A stretch of 64,000 bases of DNA from Bellilinea sp040754815 (GTDB lineage: Bacteria; Chloroflexota; Anaerolineae; Anaerolineales; Anaerolineaceae), in assembly GCA_040754815.1 (NCBI GenBank), contig JBFMBX010000001.1:558001-622000 (forward strand). Direction: 5' to 3'. This document shows positions 23,790 through 33,300 of this stretch, in pieces. The notes beneath the pieces are model-generated. The model was not told the origin of the DNA. It saw only the letters and a list, made by a program, of their open reading frames with translations, and ran no database searches. How positions within the stretch are numbered: the first letter of the stretch is position 1; each line of letters begins with the position of its first letter. The position numbers and the translations under genes are program-made.

Positions 23790-25650
23790 TTTCATGCTCG
23801 GCCTGCTGCATGGTGTGACGGTAAAGCAGCCGCTGCGAAGTCAGGTCCAGCTCAAATTCGCCGTCCGAAACCTCCACCACACAGCCCTGCGGGTATTGAT
23901 AAGCCGGTACATACAGCTCGGTCGGCGCACTCACCGCCGGGTCATGGCGGAAGCGGTAGCGGAACAGACCGCTGCGGAAGTCAAACTCCATGCGCAGGGG
24001 TTGACCGGCGGTGCATAACGGATAAGGCCGCAAAAGTGCAGGCAGCGCCCGCCCGCCGGAATGAATATCCGCAGGATCGGTCTGCTGATCGCGGGAGAAA
24101 ATGGAAAGATCTTCGTCATTCCACAGATCGCCGCGTTCATTGGTGTTATCCGGCGTGTAATTCCAGAGCGTGAAACTCATGCAATTGTCGTCCATCGCCC
24201 GCAGGCTGCGATCCAGTGCCTTGATTTGCAGGGAATAATCACCGGTGCGGTAAGCCCGCTTGTTGTTCAGGTCAAAGGCAATGCCAAACTCGCCAATCAA
24301 AACCGGTGCATTGCCCAAACAACGGCGGGCCTGTTCCCGAAAATGGGCAATTTGTTCCGCAAATGATCGGCGAATGTTTTTTTGACCAAAAACCAGCCGT
24401 CCGCCGTTGCGCACATCCACCCCCAGCCACGGCACAAAGGATTTGAAGAACAGCACAAAAGCATCATACCAGTGGGGAGCATAGACAATACCCGGCACAT
24501 CCTCCGCTCCCCAGCAGGGAACCGAATTGAACGCCTCCCCTTCGATGAAAATCAACGCGTCGGGGTGCACCTTTCGGATGGCCTGAGCATAGCGGTTGAT
24601 AAACGGTTTCAGGAAGTCGTTGGCAAAATCCGCTTCTTTGCCGTCAACGTACCGGAAATACTCCGGTTGAAGCAAGACCGGTTTCCCGCTTCTGTCCACA
24701 TCCCAAACCCCATGTTGCCGCCAGATACAACCATATCCCTCCCGCCACGCCGATACCCCCTTTGGATTGACCAGCCGTTTGCCAACCCGGTGAATACCGA
24801 ACACCCGCCGATCCATGACCTCCACCCACTGTGGATACCCCGCTCCCAACAGCATGGATTGAAACGGCGTGGGGGTATCTCCGGTTTGCAGCACCCCCTC
24901 GCGTTGATCCAGACGCTTCCAGCCGATATAGCCGTGTAATGGCTCGTTGAAAACATCGTATCCCACCACATTGGGTAAATCGCAAACGCGCTCGGCCAGC
25001 CGACTCATTGCCTGAATATAATGGCGTTGCAAATATTCCTGAACCGGTTCACCTTCGATTTTCGTCTGCGGAGCAAAATGATTGCCGCCGAAGAAAAGCG
25101 TGAACATGGTGGCGGAAGCCAGTTTGCTGCTATTGGAAGGCCACACCATTTTGGGGAACGGATCGCCGAATTGGGAATGGACAATGGCCGCGCCGGTTTC
25201 GTGGAGATTTCGAAGATCGAACCCCACCGCTTCCAGTGTCCAGCCCGGCGCGCCGTCCCCCCCGGAAAAACGGCTCCACACATCTTGATGCGGATCAATA
25301 AATACCTGAATATCGTATTCGGCTGCTTTTTGCAGCACCGCACGGATGTAATCCAGATAAGCCTCATCGTACTGACCGGGGCCGGCGTGTTCAATCGCTT
25401 CCCAGGTGACCAGAAAACGCAGGAAGGTCAATCCCCACGCCTTCAGCCTGCGGAAATGTTCATCGGCATCCGCTAACGGAAACGGACGCCCGACAAAAGA
25501 AACGGCGCGATGATCGAAAAATCGTTCACTGCGGAAAGTCGCCCCATCGGGTGAAACCGGCACTTTGCTGGAACCGGCCAGATTGACTCCCCGCAGAATC
25601 AAAGTGCGGCCATGCTCGTCCTTGAAATATTCACCCTCAACACGAATCAT
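23746..25650 (-). CDS. GH5 glycoside hydrolase, related to endoglycoceramidase/sterylglucosidase group
   Basis: 634 residues from the ATG at 25650 (GAGG five bases upstream). No signal peptide is visible, so it is probably cytoplasmic. DGRTL-equivalent RTLILRGVNLAGSSK opens the barrel, DPHQDVWSRFSGGDGAPGW is a highly distinctive block, VGYDVFNEPLHGYIGW contains the acid/base Glu and VLIGEFGIAFD the nucleophile Glu. A C-terminal beta domain follows (about 520-634). The distinctive block resembles fungal GH5 sterylglucosidase/glucocerebrosidase enzymes from memory. A substrate such as a glycolipid is inferred. Confidence 0.85.
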   Translation of the reverse strand: MIRVEGEYFKDEHGRTLILRGVNLAGSSKVPVSPDGATFRSERFFDHRAVSFVGRPFPLADADEHFRRLKAWGLTFLRFLVTWEAIEHAGPGQYDEAYLDYIRAVLQKAAEYDIQVFIDPHQDVWSRFSGGDGAPGWTLEAVGFDLRNLHETGAAIVHSQFGDPFPKMVWPSNSSKLASATMFTLFFGGNHFAPQTKIEGEPVQEYLQRHYIQAMSRLAERVCDLPNVVGYDVFNEPLHGYIGWKRLDQREGVLQTGDTPTPFQSMLLGAGYPQWVEVMDRRVFGIHRVGKRLVNPKGVSAWREGYGCIWRQHGVWDVDRSGKPVLLQPEYFRYVDGKEADFANDFLKPFINRYAQAIRKVHPDALIFIEGEAFNSVPCWGAEDVPGIVYAPHWYDAFVLFFKSFVPWLGVDVRNGGRLVFGQKNIRRSFAEQIAHFREQARRCLGNAPVLIGEFGIAFDLNNKRAYRTGDYSLQIKALDRSLRAMDDNCMSFTLWNYTPDNTNERGDLWNDEDLSIFSRDQQTDPADIHSGGRALPALLRPYPLCTAGQPLRMEFDFRSGLFRYRFRHDPAVSAPTELYVPAYQYPQGCVVEVSDGEFELDLTSQRLLYRHTMQQAEHEIILRRAGKAVKGGR

Positions 25651-25786
25651 CTTATCCTCACCTCCGGGCAATACCCGTAGAAGAGTATCGAAAGCCTCTC
25701 AACCCCTAAATTTTTGATTATTTTTCAGATATGCCGAATCCGCTCGACAATCCCGCTAATTAATTTTAACGTCAATTCGGGAAAAG

Positions 25787-25820
25787 AAAAAAAGGCAGGC
25801 GGCATGGCAATTTCACCGCC
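25787..25820 (-). terminator. Terminator after the exporter gene
   Basis: On the minus strand GGCGG (25816-25820) and CCGCC (25798-25802) form a short stem. TGCC and a run of seven T follow. Confidence 0.55.
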
Positions 25821-25828
25821 GGCCGGTC

Positions 25829-27160
25829 TTACTTCATTTCACGCACAGCGGGGAAACGCAGGGCAATAAACAACCCATAGAGCAGGGAGACAACCGCCCC
25901 CACGCCAATCGAAAAGGGCGCTCCAAACCAATCGGCCACCAGGCCGGCCTGCAAACCACCCAGCCGCATGGTCACCTGAAAGGTCATGGTATAAAAACTC
26001 ATTACCCGGCCTCGCAATTCATCCGGCGAAGCAATTTGCAGCAGCGTATTCGCCAGCGCATTTTGCAGCACGAAGCAAAACCCCACCCCCAACATAACCA
26101 GCACCGATAAGATAAACGAACGTGAAAGCGCAAAGCCAATCAGCAGAGCAGGGAAAGCCAGATTTCCGAAAGTCAGCCAGCGGCCGCGCTGGGCCGAAGA
26201 TGGCAGAGAAGCCACGCTCAGGGCTGCAATCACCGCGCCAATGCCTACTGTCGTCAGCAATATACCCAGCGGCAGAGCTTCCGGAGACTGGCAGTGGAAC
26301 AATCCCCGTTGGGGATCGCAAAAAAAGGCGATGACCGGCCTGGCACTCTCCATCAGAATTTCACCGCCAAAGACAGGCATGAGCGTATTGAACGGCATGG
26401 AAAGAAACGCACTGACCGCCACCAGACTGATCAGCACGCTGATCGCACGGTTGGAAAACACAAACCGCATCCCCTCAATCATGTGTTTAACTGTGTCACT
26501 GCGTTGATGAGGCGGACGGGAAGAGTTGGGCAGGTCGCGCATCAGCAGTAAACTGGCGATCACTGCCAGAAAAGTGGCCGCGTTCAGTGAAAAAGCCATC
26601 GCCTCGCCGGTAGCGGCCACAACCATGCCGGCCAGTGCAGGACCAAGGGCACGCGCCGTATTGAACATGGCCGAATTCAAACCAATTGCATTGGTAAGAT
26701 CCTCTTTTCCTTCAACGAGATCCACCGTAAAAGCCTGGCGGGCAGGCAGGTCAATGGCCGTAAACGCCCCAAACAGGAAAGAGAGCAAGTACACATGCCA
26801 GATTTGCACAACCCCTAGCCAGGTCAGCACTGCCAGAACAATGGCCTGAGCCATCATGCCCATTTGAGCAAACAAGACTACTTTCTGTTTGGGGTAACGA
26901 TCCGCCAGCGAACCGGCCCAAAAAGAAAGCGGGATAACGGGAATTAACCCCACAAAACTGACAATACCCAGCGCAGCCGCCGAGCCGGTTAAGCGGTAAA
27001 CCAGCACCTGCTGCGCCATGGTTTGCATCCAGGTGCCGATCAAAGAAATCGTTTGTCCGATGAACCAGATTCGATAATTGCGGTGCCGCAGGGCGCGGAA
27101 TGTCCCTCTGCCCGGTAAATGCACCCCGCCGCCGCTGGAAGGGAGCGTTTTAATCGTCAT
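25829..27160 (-). CDS. MFS exporter (EntS/MFS_3-like)
   Basis: 443 residues, about 12 membrane helices. The opening RALRHRNYRIWFIGQTISLIGTWMQ is the hallmark of the EntS/DUF894-type exporter branch, and SFWAGSLADRYPKQKV is motif A. LIGFALSRSF and RGRVMSFYTM lie in the second half. Exporters of this branch handle siderophores or drugs; the substrate here is unknown. It is divergent from the AarF-type kinase gene, and a terminator-like stem follows it. Confidence 0.88.
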   Translation of the reverse strand: MTIKTLPSSGGGVHLPGRGTFRALRHRNYRIWFIGQTISLIGTWMQTMAQQVLVYRLTGSAAALGIVSFVGLIPVIPLSFWAGSLADRYPKQKVVLFAQMGMMAQAIVLAVLTWLGVVQIWHVYLLSFLFGAFTAIDLPARQAFTVDLVEGKEDLTNAIGLNSAMFNTARALGPALAGMVVAATGEAMAFSLNAATFLAVIASLLLMRDLPNSSRPPHQRSDTVKHMIEGMRFVFSNRAISVLISLVAVSAFLSMPFNTLMPVFGGEILMESARPVIAFFCDPQRGLFHCQSPEALPLGILLTTVGIGAVIAALSVASLPSSAQRGRWLTFGNLAFPALLIGFALSRSFILSVLVMLGVGFCFVLQNALANTLLQIASPDELRGRVMSFYTMTFQVTMRLGGLQAGLVADWFGAPFSIGVGAVVSLLYGLFIALRFPAVREMK

Positions 27161-27251
27161 TGCAGGTTTCGTCGTGCGGTAGTGGTGAGATAATCTGATT
27201 ATACACCTCCTCTCAGTCCGGCAGATGGGCGGTGATATAATCCTGACAAAG

Positions 27252-28910
27252 ATGTTAAGACACCGCTATCAACGCATTTTGTGGTTTTTCGGCAGAGCAT
27301 TGCTGCACGTAATCTGGTGGGATATTTTCCTGCCATTCCTCGGATTTGGCGGATGGTCAAAGCGCAGCCGCCCCCGACGTTTACAGCGCATTGCTGCCCG
27401 CTTCCGGCACATGGCCATCGAACTGGGCGGTGTGATGATCAAAGTGGGACAATGGCTTTCTGCGCGGCTGGATGTTCTTCCATCGGAAATTACCAGCGAA
27501 CTTGCCGGGCTTCAGGATGAAGTGGCCGCCGAGTCCTTCGAGGCCATCCGGCAGATGATTGAGAGCGAGTTTCAACGCCCGCTGGAGAGCCTTTTTGCTT
27601 ATTTCGAACCCCAGCCGGTAGCTGCGGCCTCCATCGGGCAGGTCCACCGCGCCAAACTTTACCCGGCTGGCGAAAAAGAGTCTCCCCTGCCGGTAGTGGT
27701 CAAGGTACAGCGCCCCAACATCGAATCCATTGTAGAGACCGATCTGAAAGCCCTGCGAGTGGTTGGCCGTTGGGTGGAAATGTATCCGCCGGTCAGGCGG
27801 CGTGTCAATGTTGCGGCCCTGCTGGATGAATTCAGCCGCACCCTGCTGGAAGAAATAGATTACCTGCACGAAGCCAAAAATGCCGAAACCTTCCGCGCTA
27901 ATTTCGTGGATGATCCCGAAATCATCGTCCCGCAGGTTCACTGGTCTTACACTACACGGCGGGTGTTAACGCTGGAAGAGGTAGGTGGTATCAAAATTAC
28001 CGATAAAGAGACCATGCTGGCTGCCGGTATTAACCCGGCTGAGGTAGCCAGCCGGCTCTTCGATGCCTACCTCAAACAAATTCTGGACGACCACTTTTTC
28101 CATGCCGATCCGCACCCCGGCAACCTGTTCGTCCATCCCCTCCAGCCCCAAGAGGGTGATGCCCCCTCCGGCTGGAAACTGGTGTTTGTGGATTTTGGCA
28201 TGGCCGGGGAGGTTACGCCTCCCATTCTGGCGGGTATTCGTGAGATGATCATCGCTGTCGGGCAGCGCGATGCTGACCGGCTGATCAAAGCCTACCAGAT
28301 CATGGGCGTTTTGCTGCCCGGCGCGGATCTCGAATTGCTGCGGCAGGCAAATCAGCGCGCCTTCGAACGTTTTTGGGGAAAATCCACCAGTGAACTGGTG
28401 GAGCTCAGCACCAGCGAGGCGATGGCTTTTGTGGCCGAATTTCGCGAACTGATCTACGATGCCCCCTTCCAGTTGCCCGATAACCTCATTCTGCTCGGCC
28501 GCTGCCTCTCCATCCTCAGCGGAATCTGTACCGGCCTGGACGAAAATTTCAATGTATGGATCAGCATCATCCCCTACGCCCAGCGGCTGATCTCGGAAGA
28601 GACCGGCAAAGGCTGGCGTACGTGGGTGCTGGAAGCCGGTGATACCCTGCGCACGCTGGTGGCATTACCGCGCCGCGCCGAAGTGCTGCTTTCCCGTCTG
28701 GAACAGGGGCGTATGGAATTTCGCAGCCCGGAATTGAAACAGCAAATCGGCAGGGTTGAAAAAGCACTGCGGCGGCTGACCGCGGCCTTGTTTTTTGCCG
28801 TCTTCCTGTTCAGCGGCGTGCAGTTGTACCTTGCGGGGCAAATATTACCGGCAGTTGCGTTTGCGCTGGCAGCCCTGTTCAGTTTGATCGTGCCGCTCTT
28901 CCTCCCGTAA
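27252..28910 (+). CDS. AarF/ABC1/UbiB-family atypical kinase
   Basis: 552 residues from the ATG at 27252. KVGQWLSARLDVLP is the KxGQ block characteristic of the family, ASIGQVHRAKL the Ala-rich loop, FHADPHPGNLF and FVDFGMAG the catalytic and metal-binding motifs. Two helices near the C-terminus (LFFAVFLFSGVQLYLAG, AVAFALAALFSLIVPLFLP) anchor it. UbiB-type proteins support isoprenoid-quinone biosynthesis or lipid homeostasis. A TATAAT box (27236-27241) 10 bases before this ATG suggests a leaderless mRNA, which is why I prefer it to the ATG at 27225. Confidence 0.9.
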   Translation: MLRHRYQRILWFFGRALLHVIWWDIFLPFLGFGGWSKRSRPRRLQRIAARFRHMAIELGGVMIKVGQWLSARLDVLPSEITSELAGLQDEVAAESFEAIRQMIESEFQRPLESLFAYFEPQPVAAASIGQVHRAKLYPAGEKESPLPVVVKVQRPNIESIVETDLKALRVVGRWVEMYPPVRRRVNVAALLDEFSRTLLEEIDYLHEAKNAETFRANFVDDPEIIVPQVHWSYTTRRVLTLEEVGGIKITDKETMLAAGINPAEVASRLFDAYLKQILDDHFFHADPHPGNLFVHPLQPQEGDAPSGWKLVFVDFGMAGEVTPPILAGIREMIIAVGQRDADRLIKAYQIMGVLLPGADLELLRQANQRAFERFWGKSTSELVELSTSEAMAFVAEFRELIYDAPFQLPDNLILLGRCLSILSGICTGLDENFNVWISIIPYAQRLISEETGKGWRTWVLEAGDTLRTLVALPRRAEVLLSRLEQGRMEFRSPELKQQIGRVEKALRRLTAALFFAVFLFSGVQLYLAGQILPAVAFALAALFSLIVPLFLP

Positions 28911-28947
28911 GTTATTATCTTCTCAGTTCTATCTCATTGGAGAACAC

Positions 28948-29733
28948 ATGAGTCAAAAACCTTTTTATTATCCCGAAAGTGCCATGGTCATCGTTGCCCA
29001 CCCGGATGACATTGAATTTTCCTGCGTCGGTACGCTGGCGCGCTGGGCGCGCTTGGGAACGCGCATTTCTTACGTGCTCTGCACCAGCGGCGATGTCGGC
29101 ATTGCCGATCCTGCTATCACCCGTCAGCAAGCTGCCCAGATTCGCGAAGCCGAACAAACCGCCGCCGCTCAGGTGATCGGCGCGAGCGAGATCATTTTCC
29201 TGCGCGAGCCGGACGGCCTGCTGCAGCCCAGCCTTGAATTGCGAAAGAAACTGGTGCGCGAGATTCGCCGCTTTCGCCCCGAAGTGGTCATTTGCGGCGA
29301 TCCGACGGTTGTATTTGCCAACGGCACTTACATCAACCACCCCGATCACCGCGCCGCCGCAACCGCTGCGCTGGATGCAGTTTTTCCTGCCGCCGGCCAG
29401 CCGCACCTTTTTGAAGAGCTGGCAGCCGAAGGACTGAAAGCGCATAAAGTCCGCAAAGTTTATATCACCGCGTGGGGGAACGGCGATACTTTCGTCAGTA
29501 TTGACGAAACCATTGATTTGAAAATTGAGGCCTTAAAACAACACAAAAGCCAGATGAAAGACTGGGACCCGTCCGAGATGGTCAAAAACTGGGCAGCCGA
29601 GACCGCCAGAGGCAAGGAAATGGCCTTTGCCGAGTCGTTCCGCGTCATCACCCTGATGAGCGATGAGGACTGGCAAAAGTACCTGACCAGCAACGAGTCT
29701 ACCGCCCAAACATCTCCTGCAGCAGCGGATTGA
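28948..29733 (+). CDS. PIG-L/LmbE family N-acetylglucosaminyl deacetylase-like protein
   Basis: A 261-residue zinc hydrolase. VIVAHPDDIEFSCVG is the AHPDD zinc/catalytic motif, and NHPDHRAAATAALDAVF supplies the later His. Family members de-N-acetylate sugars in GPI, mycothiol, bacillithiol or lincomycin pathways. GGAG precedes the ATG. The 3' end overlaps the convergent LCP gene by 35 bases. The substrate is unassigned; bacillithiol-type thiol synthesis is only one possibility. Confidence 0.92.
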   Translation: MSQKPFYYPESAMVIVAHPDDIEFSCVGTLARWARLGTRISYVLCTSGDVGIADPAITRQQAAQIREAEQTAAAQVIGASEIIFLREPDGLLQPSLELRKKLVREIRRFRPEVVICGDPTVVFANGTYINHPDHRAAATAALDAVFPAAGQPHLFEELAAEGLKAHKVRKVYITAWGNGDTFVSIDETIDLKIEALKQHKSQMKDWDPSEMVKNWAAETARGKEMAFAESFRVITLMSDEDWQKYLTSNESTAQTSPAAAD

Positions 29734-30649
29734 TGCGCTCCCAGTTCGGCTGAAGCACATTTGCCCCGCCGCTGGTCGTAAATGGTGTGACCATTTCGCG
29801 GTCCAGCGTGCGGTTGTCAATACCATCCGGCCCGGCGCGCAATAAAGCCAGTCCCAGCCGTGGCCACAGCCAGACCGGCAGGTTGGTATCCACCGAATCC
29901 AGCACGGCCTTGGCAACGGCCGGCAAACGCCCCCACGATGCGGGGTTGAGCATCTGGCGGAAGGCCGCTTTGAAAAGCAATTGCCCCTGCGCCATGCGGT
30001 AAAAATCATCCGTACCGCTGCGATTGCGGGCAAAGGCCAATGCCTGCTCGCCGTTCAGCGTGTGGCTGCCAGCGGGGTAACCGGCGATGGGCTGCTCTAG
30101 TTCGATGGTAATACCGCCCATCGCTTCTACAATCGGCTGAACGCTGTCGAAGCGCAGGCGCACATAATACGGCACATCCAGCCCAAAATTGAGGCGGATG
30201 GTTTCCAACGTGGCGCGCGGACCCGAACCGGGCTGTTCAATTTCGGCAAAGAAGTGCGCCGTGTTGATGCGGTTTTCGCCCACACCGGGGATGTTCACCC
30301 ACAAATCGCGGGGTATGGAAAGCATTTTGACATCCGGGCGGAGGGGGTTGATGCTGAGCAGGATATTGGTATCACTGCGCCCCATTGCGCTGCCATCCGG
30401 GGCGCGGTCAATGCCCAGAATCAGGATATTGGTGCGCAGCGGTGCAAGGAAATATATAAGCAGGACTGCCAAAATGCCCAGAGCGGGCAGAGAAAGCACT
30501 CCACACCCCAGACGACCGCGTCGCTTTTTACGGCGCGCGAGCGGAATAGGCTGATAATGCTCGTTGGGGTCAACCGGCCGCGCAACCGCCGCAGGCGGAG
30601 TTTGCGCACCGGTATTGTAGTTTGGTTGCAAATCGTTCACATCCATCAT
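29699..30649 (-). CDS. LytR-CpsA-Psr (LCP) family protein
   Basis: 316 residues. A Pro-rich cytoplasmic N-terminus (about 1-45), one membrane helix (LGCGVLSLPALGILAVLLIYFLA), then the extracytoplasmic LCP domain: NILILGIDRAPDG, GRSDTNILLSINP, MLSIPRDLWVNIPG and RNRSGTDDFYRM, with the Arg and Asp residues that bind the lipid pyrophosphate. LCP enzymes attach glycopolymers to the cell wall or other acceptors. The 3' end overlaps the PIG-L gene. Confidence 0.92.
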   Translation of the reverse strand: MMDVNDLQPNYNTGAQTPPAAVARPVDPNEHYQPIPLARRKKRRGRLGCGVLSLPALGILAVLLIYFLAPLRTNILILGIDRAPDGSAMGRSDTNILLSINPLRPDVKMLSIPRDLWVNIPGVGENRINTAHFFAEIEQPGSGPRATLETIRLNFGLDVPYYVRLRFDSVQPIVEAMGGITIELEQPIAGYPAGSHTLNGEQALAFARNRSGTDDFYRMAQGQLLFKAAFRQMLNPASWGRLPAVAKAVLDSVDTNLPVWLWPRLGLALLRAGPDGIDNRTLDREMVTPFTTSGGANVLQPNWERINPLLQEMFGR

Positions 30650-30762
30650 CTCTCGTTCACCTGTCCCCGAATTTTAACCCAAAAATACACTCTCGCTGGG
30701 TATGACCTTTCTGGATTTTCGTCCATCGGGTTCGTGATATACTCATTGCCAGGTGAATCACG

Positions 30763-32157
30763 ATGGATCTGTTCAACCACGGTTTGCAGGAACAGATGAA
30801 AAACGAGGCCCCGTTGGCGGCACGGATGCGCCCGCGCACGCTGGATGAATTTATCGGCCAGGAACACATCATCGGGCCGGGCAAATTGCTGCGCCGCGCC
30901 ATCGAAGCCGACCGCCTGTTTTCCTCGATCATCTTTTTCGGCCCGCCGGGTACCGGTAAAACCACGCTGGCGCAAATCATCGCCAACAGCACGCAAGCGC
31001 ACTTCGAAAGTATTTCGGCGGTGCTGGCCGGTGTTGCCGACCTGCGGCGGGTGATTCAGGAAGCCACCGAACGCCGCCGCCTGCACCGCAAGCGGACTAT
31101 TTTATTCGTGGATGAAGTTCATCGCTGGAATAAAGCCCAGCAGGATGCCCTGCTGCCTCATGTTGAAAGCGGGATGATTACCCTGATCGGCGCCACCACC
31201 GAAAACCCGTACTTCGATGTCATTCCCGCACTGGTTTCACGCTCCCGGCTCTTTCAATTGTTCCCACTGAGTGAAGAACACCTCAATCGGATTCTCGAAC
31301 AGGCGCTTAACGACCCGGAACGAGGCTATGGTAAAAAGTGTATCCTTCTGGATGTGGATGCCCGTAACCACCTGATTCGCGTTTCCGGCGGCGATGCCCG
31401 CAACCTGCTCAATGCCATTGAACTGGCCGTCGAGACGACCCAGCCCGATGAAAGCGGCTGCATTCATATCACCCTCGAAGTAGCCCAGGAATCGATCCAA
31501 AAGCGCGCCGTGCTATATGACCGCAACGGTGACGCTCATTACGATACCATCTCCGCCTTCATAAAGTCCGTGCGCGGCTCCGACCCCGATGCCGCCCTGT
31601 ACTGGCTGGCCAAAATGATGATCGCCGGTGAAGACCCGCGCTTCATCCTGCGGCGTCTGCTGATTCTGGCCGGTGAGGATATCGGTCTGGCCGACCCGCG
31701 TGCCTTACAGGTGGCTGCCGCTGCCGCTTATGCTTACGAATATGTCGGCCTGCCGGAGGGGATTTTTCCCATCGTGGAAGCCACGCTCTATCTTGCTACC
31801 GCCCCTAAGTCGAACACGGCTTTGACCTATTTCAAAGTCAAAGAATGGATCGAGGAACACGGCGTTGGTATGGTGCCGCAGCATTTAATGGATAGCAGCC
31901 GCGACGCCAAAGGACTGGGTCACGGCGTCGGTTACCAGTATCCGCACCAGTTCCCCGGCCACCATGTCGGCCAGCAATACCTGCCGGATGAACTGCTCGG
32001 CACGACCTTCTACACCCCCTCCAATCAAGGCTACGAGGCAGAAGTTGCCCAAAGACTGGAACGCTGGCGAAAAGCACAAGCCCGAGCGCTGGGAATGGAA
32101 GAACCGCCGCAAACGGAGAGAGACAGTGACGCTGATTCTCCTGATTCGTCACGGTGA
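30763..32157 (+). CDS. rarA: Replication-associated recombination protein A (RarA/MgsA)
   Basis: A 464-residue clamp-loader-like AAA+ ATPase. MRPRTLDEFIGQEHIIG opens it, FGPPGTGKTTLAQIIAN is Walker A, ILFVDEVHRWNKAQQD Walker B, and GATTENPYFDVIPALVSR carries sensor 1 and the Arg finger. The C-terminal tetramerisation region includes EDIGLADPRALQVA. It acts at stalled replication forks. AGGTGA precedes the ATG and TATACT lies about 20 bases further up. It overlaps the following phosphatase gene by 32 bases. Confidence 0.94.
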   Translation: MDLFNHGLQEQMKNEAPLAARMRPRTLDEFIGQEHIIGPGKLLRRAIEADRLFSSIIFFGPPGTGKTTLAQIIANSTQAHFESISAVLAGVADLRRVIQEATERRRLHRKRTILFVDEVHRWNKAQQDALLPHVESGMITLIGATTENPYFDVIPALVSRSRLFQLFPLSEEHLNRILEQALNDPERGYGKKCILLDVDARNHLIRVSGGDARNLLNAIELAVETTQPDESGCIHITLEVAQESIQKRAVLYDRNGDAHYDTISAFIKSVRGSDPDAALYWLAKMMIAGEDPRFILRRLLILAGEDIGLADPRALQVAAAAAYAYEYVGLPEGIFPIVEATLYLATAPKSNTALTYFKVKEWIEEHGVGMVPQHLMDSSRDAKGLGHGVGYQYPHQFPGHHVGQQYLPDELLGTTFYTPSNQGYEAEVAQRLERWRKAQARALGMEEPPQTERDSDADSPDSSR

Positions 32158-32818
32158 AAACGATGTCATGCACCGCCGCCTTGCCGGCCGCCTGCCCGGC
32201 ATCCATTTGAACGAAAATGGACGAAAACAGGCTCAGGCACTGGCAAAAGCGCTGGAACACGCCCCCATCGAAGCCGTATATACCAGCCCGCTTGAACGCG
32301 CCGTAGAAACAGCCCAACCACTGGCAGAAGGCCGCGGGCTGTCCCTGCAAGTGTGTCCCGCTTTCAGTGAAGTGGATTACGGAAACTGGCAGGGGCGCAC
32401 CTACAAACAACTGCGCCGCAATAGATTATGGAAACTCGTTAAAGAAGATGCCGCCAGTGTGCGTTTTCCGCAGGGCGAAACGCTGGCCGAAGTGCAGCAA
32501 CGGGTGGTACAGGAACTGGAAAACCTCGCCCGCCGCCATACCCGGCCGCCGGAAGAAGGGCAAAAACCCCCGCCGGAAGCGATCATTGCCGTGGTGGCTC
32601 ACGGCGATATCATCCGACTGGCACTGGTGCATTACCTGAACATGGCCATCAATGATTTTCACCGGTTGACCATTTTTCCGGCTTCCCTCTCGTTGATTCG
32701 CCTTCAGCCGGAACAGCGTCCGCTGGTCGTTCATATCAACCAGATCCCCGCCTTCACCTGGCCTCCACCGCCGCAACCGGTGGATAAACCACCCAAACGA
32801 GGTAAAAAACAAGCATGA
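32126..32818 (+). CDS. Histidine phosphatase superfamily protein
   Basis: About 230 residues from a GTG at 32126 (GGAGAG upstream), nested 32 bases into the end of rarA. LILLIRHGEND holds the phospho-accepting His, SPLERAVETAQPLAE follows, FSEVDYGNWQGRTY supplies the Glu region and VVAHGDIIRLAL the second His. It ends in a basic, Pro-rich tail (PPPPQPVDKPPKRGKK). In some phyla such phosphatases neighbour DUF3090 and SCO1664 genes; here those lie 27 kb away. Substrate unknown. Confidence 0.9.
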   Translation: MTLILLIRHGENDVMHRRLAGRLPGIHLNENGRKQAQALAKALEHAPIEAVYTSPLERAVETAQPLAEGRGLSLQVCPAFSEVDYGNWQGRTYKQLRRNRLWKLVKEDAASVRFPQGETLAEVQQRVVQELENLARRHTRPPEEGQKPPPEAIIAVVAHGDIIRLALVHYLNMAINDFHRLTIFPASLSLIRLQPEQRPLVVHINQIPAFTWPPPPQPVDKPPKRGKKQA

Positions 32819-33297
32819 GCGAACAATCCTTAAGCCAGAGCGCCAGAAAAGTACAGGCAACTCTGAAGGTACTGGGGCTGCCCTGTCAGGTGGTAGAACT
32901 GCCCGCCTCCACACGTACCGCACCCGAAGCCGCTCAGGCAGTCGGCTGTCAGGTCGGACAAATCGTCAAATCGCTCATCTTTCGCACGCAGACCAGCCAT
33001 AAGCCGGTGCTGGTGCTGGTCAGCGGCAGCAATCGCGTGGATGAGCGCAAACTTGCTACCTTGATTGGCGAGCCGATTGTGAAAGCCGAAGCCGACTTTG
33101 TGCGTGACCAGACGGGGTTTGCCATTGGCGGCGTGCCGCCGGTGGGACACAGCCATCCACTGCCCGCTTATATTGACGAAGACCTGCTCCAATACCCGGA
33201 AGTATGGGCAGCGGCCGGCACACCCAACGCCGTTTTTAAACTTGACCCGCGTGAATTACCGCGCATCACCGGCGGCAGGATTATCAAAATCAATTAA
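32815..33297 (+). CDS. YbaK/EbsC-type aminoacyl-tRNA deacylase
   Basis: A 160-residue INS-superfamily editing-domain protein overlapping the previous stop by 4 bases (ATGA). VGCQVGQIVKSLIFRT and GVPPVGHSHPLPAYID are the family blocks; the Lys in VKSLIF matches the catalytic Lys of YbaK-like deacylases. It would hydrolyse mischarged tRNA in trans (commonly Cys-tRNAPro). Third gene of the rarA operon. Confidence 0.88.
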   Translation: MSEQSLSQSARKVQATLKVLGLPCQVVELPASTRTAPEAAQAVGCQVGQIVKSLIFRTQTSHKPVLVLVSGSNRVDERKLATLIGEPIVKAEADFVRDQTGFAIGGVPPVGHSHPLPAYIDEDLLQYPEVWAAAGTPNAVFKLDPRELPRITGGRIIKIN

Positions 33298-33300
33298 TTC

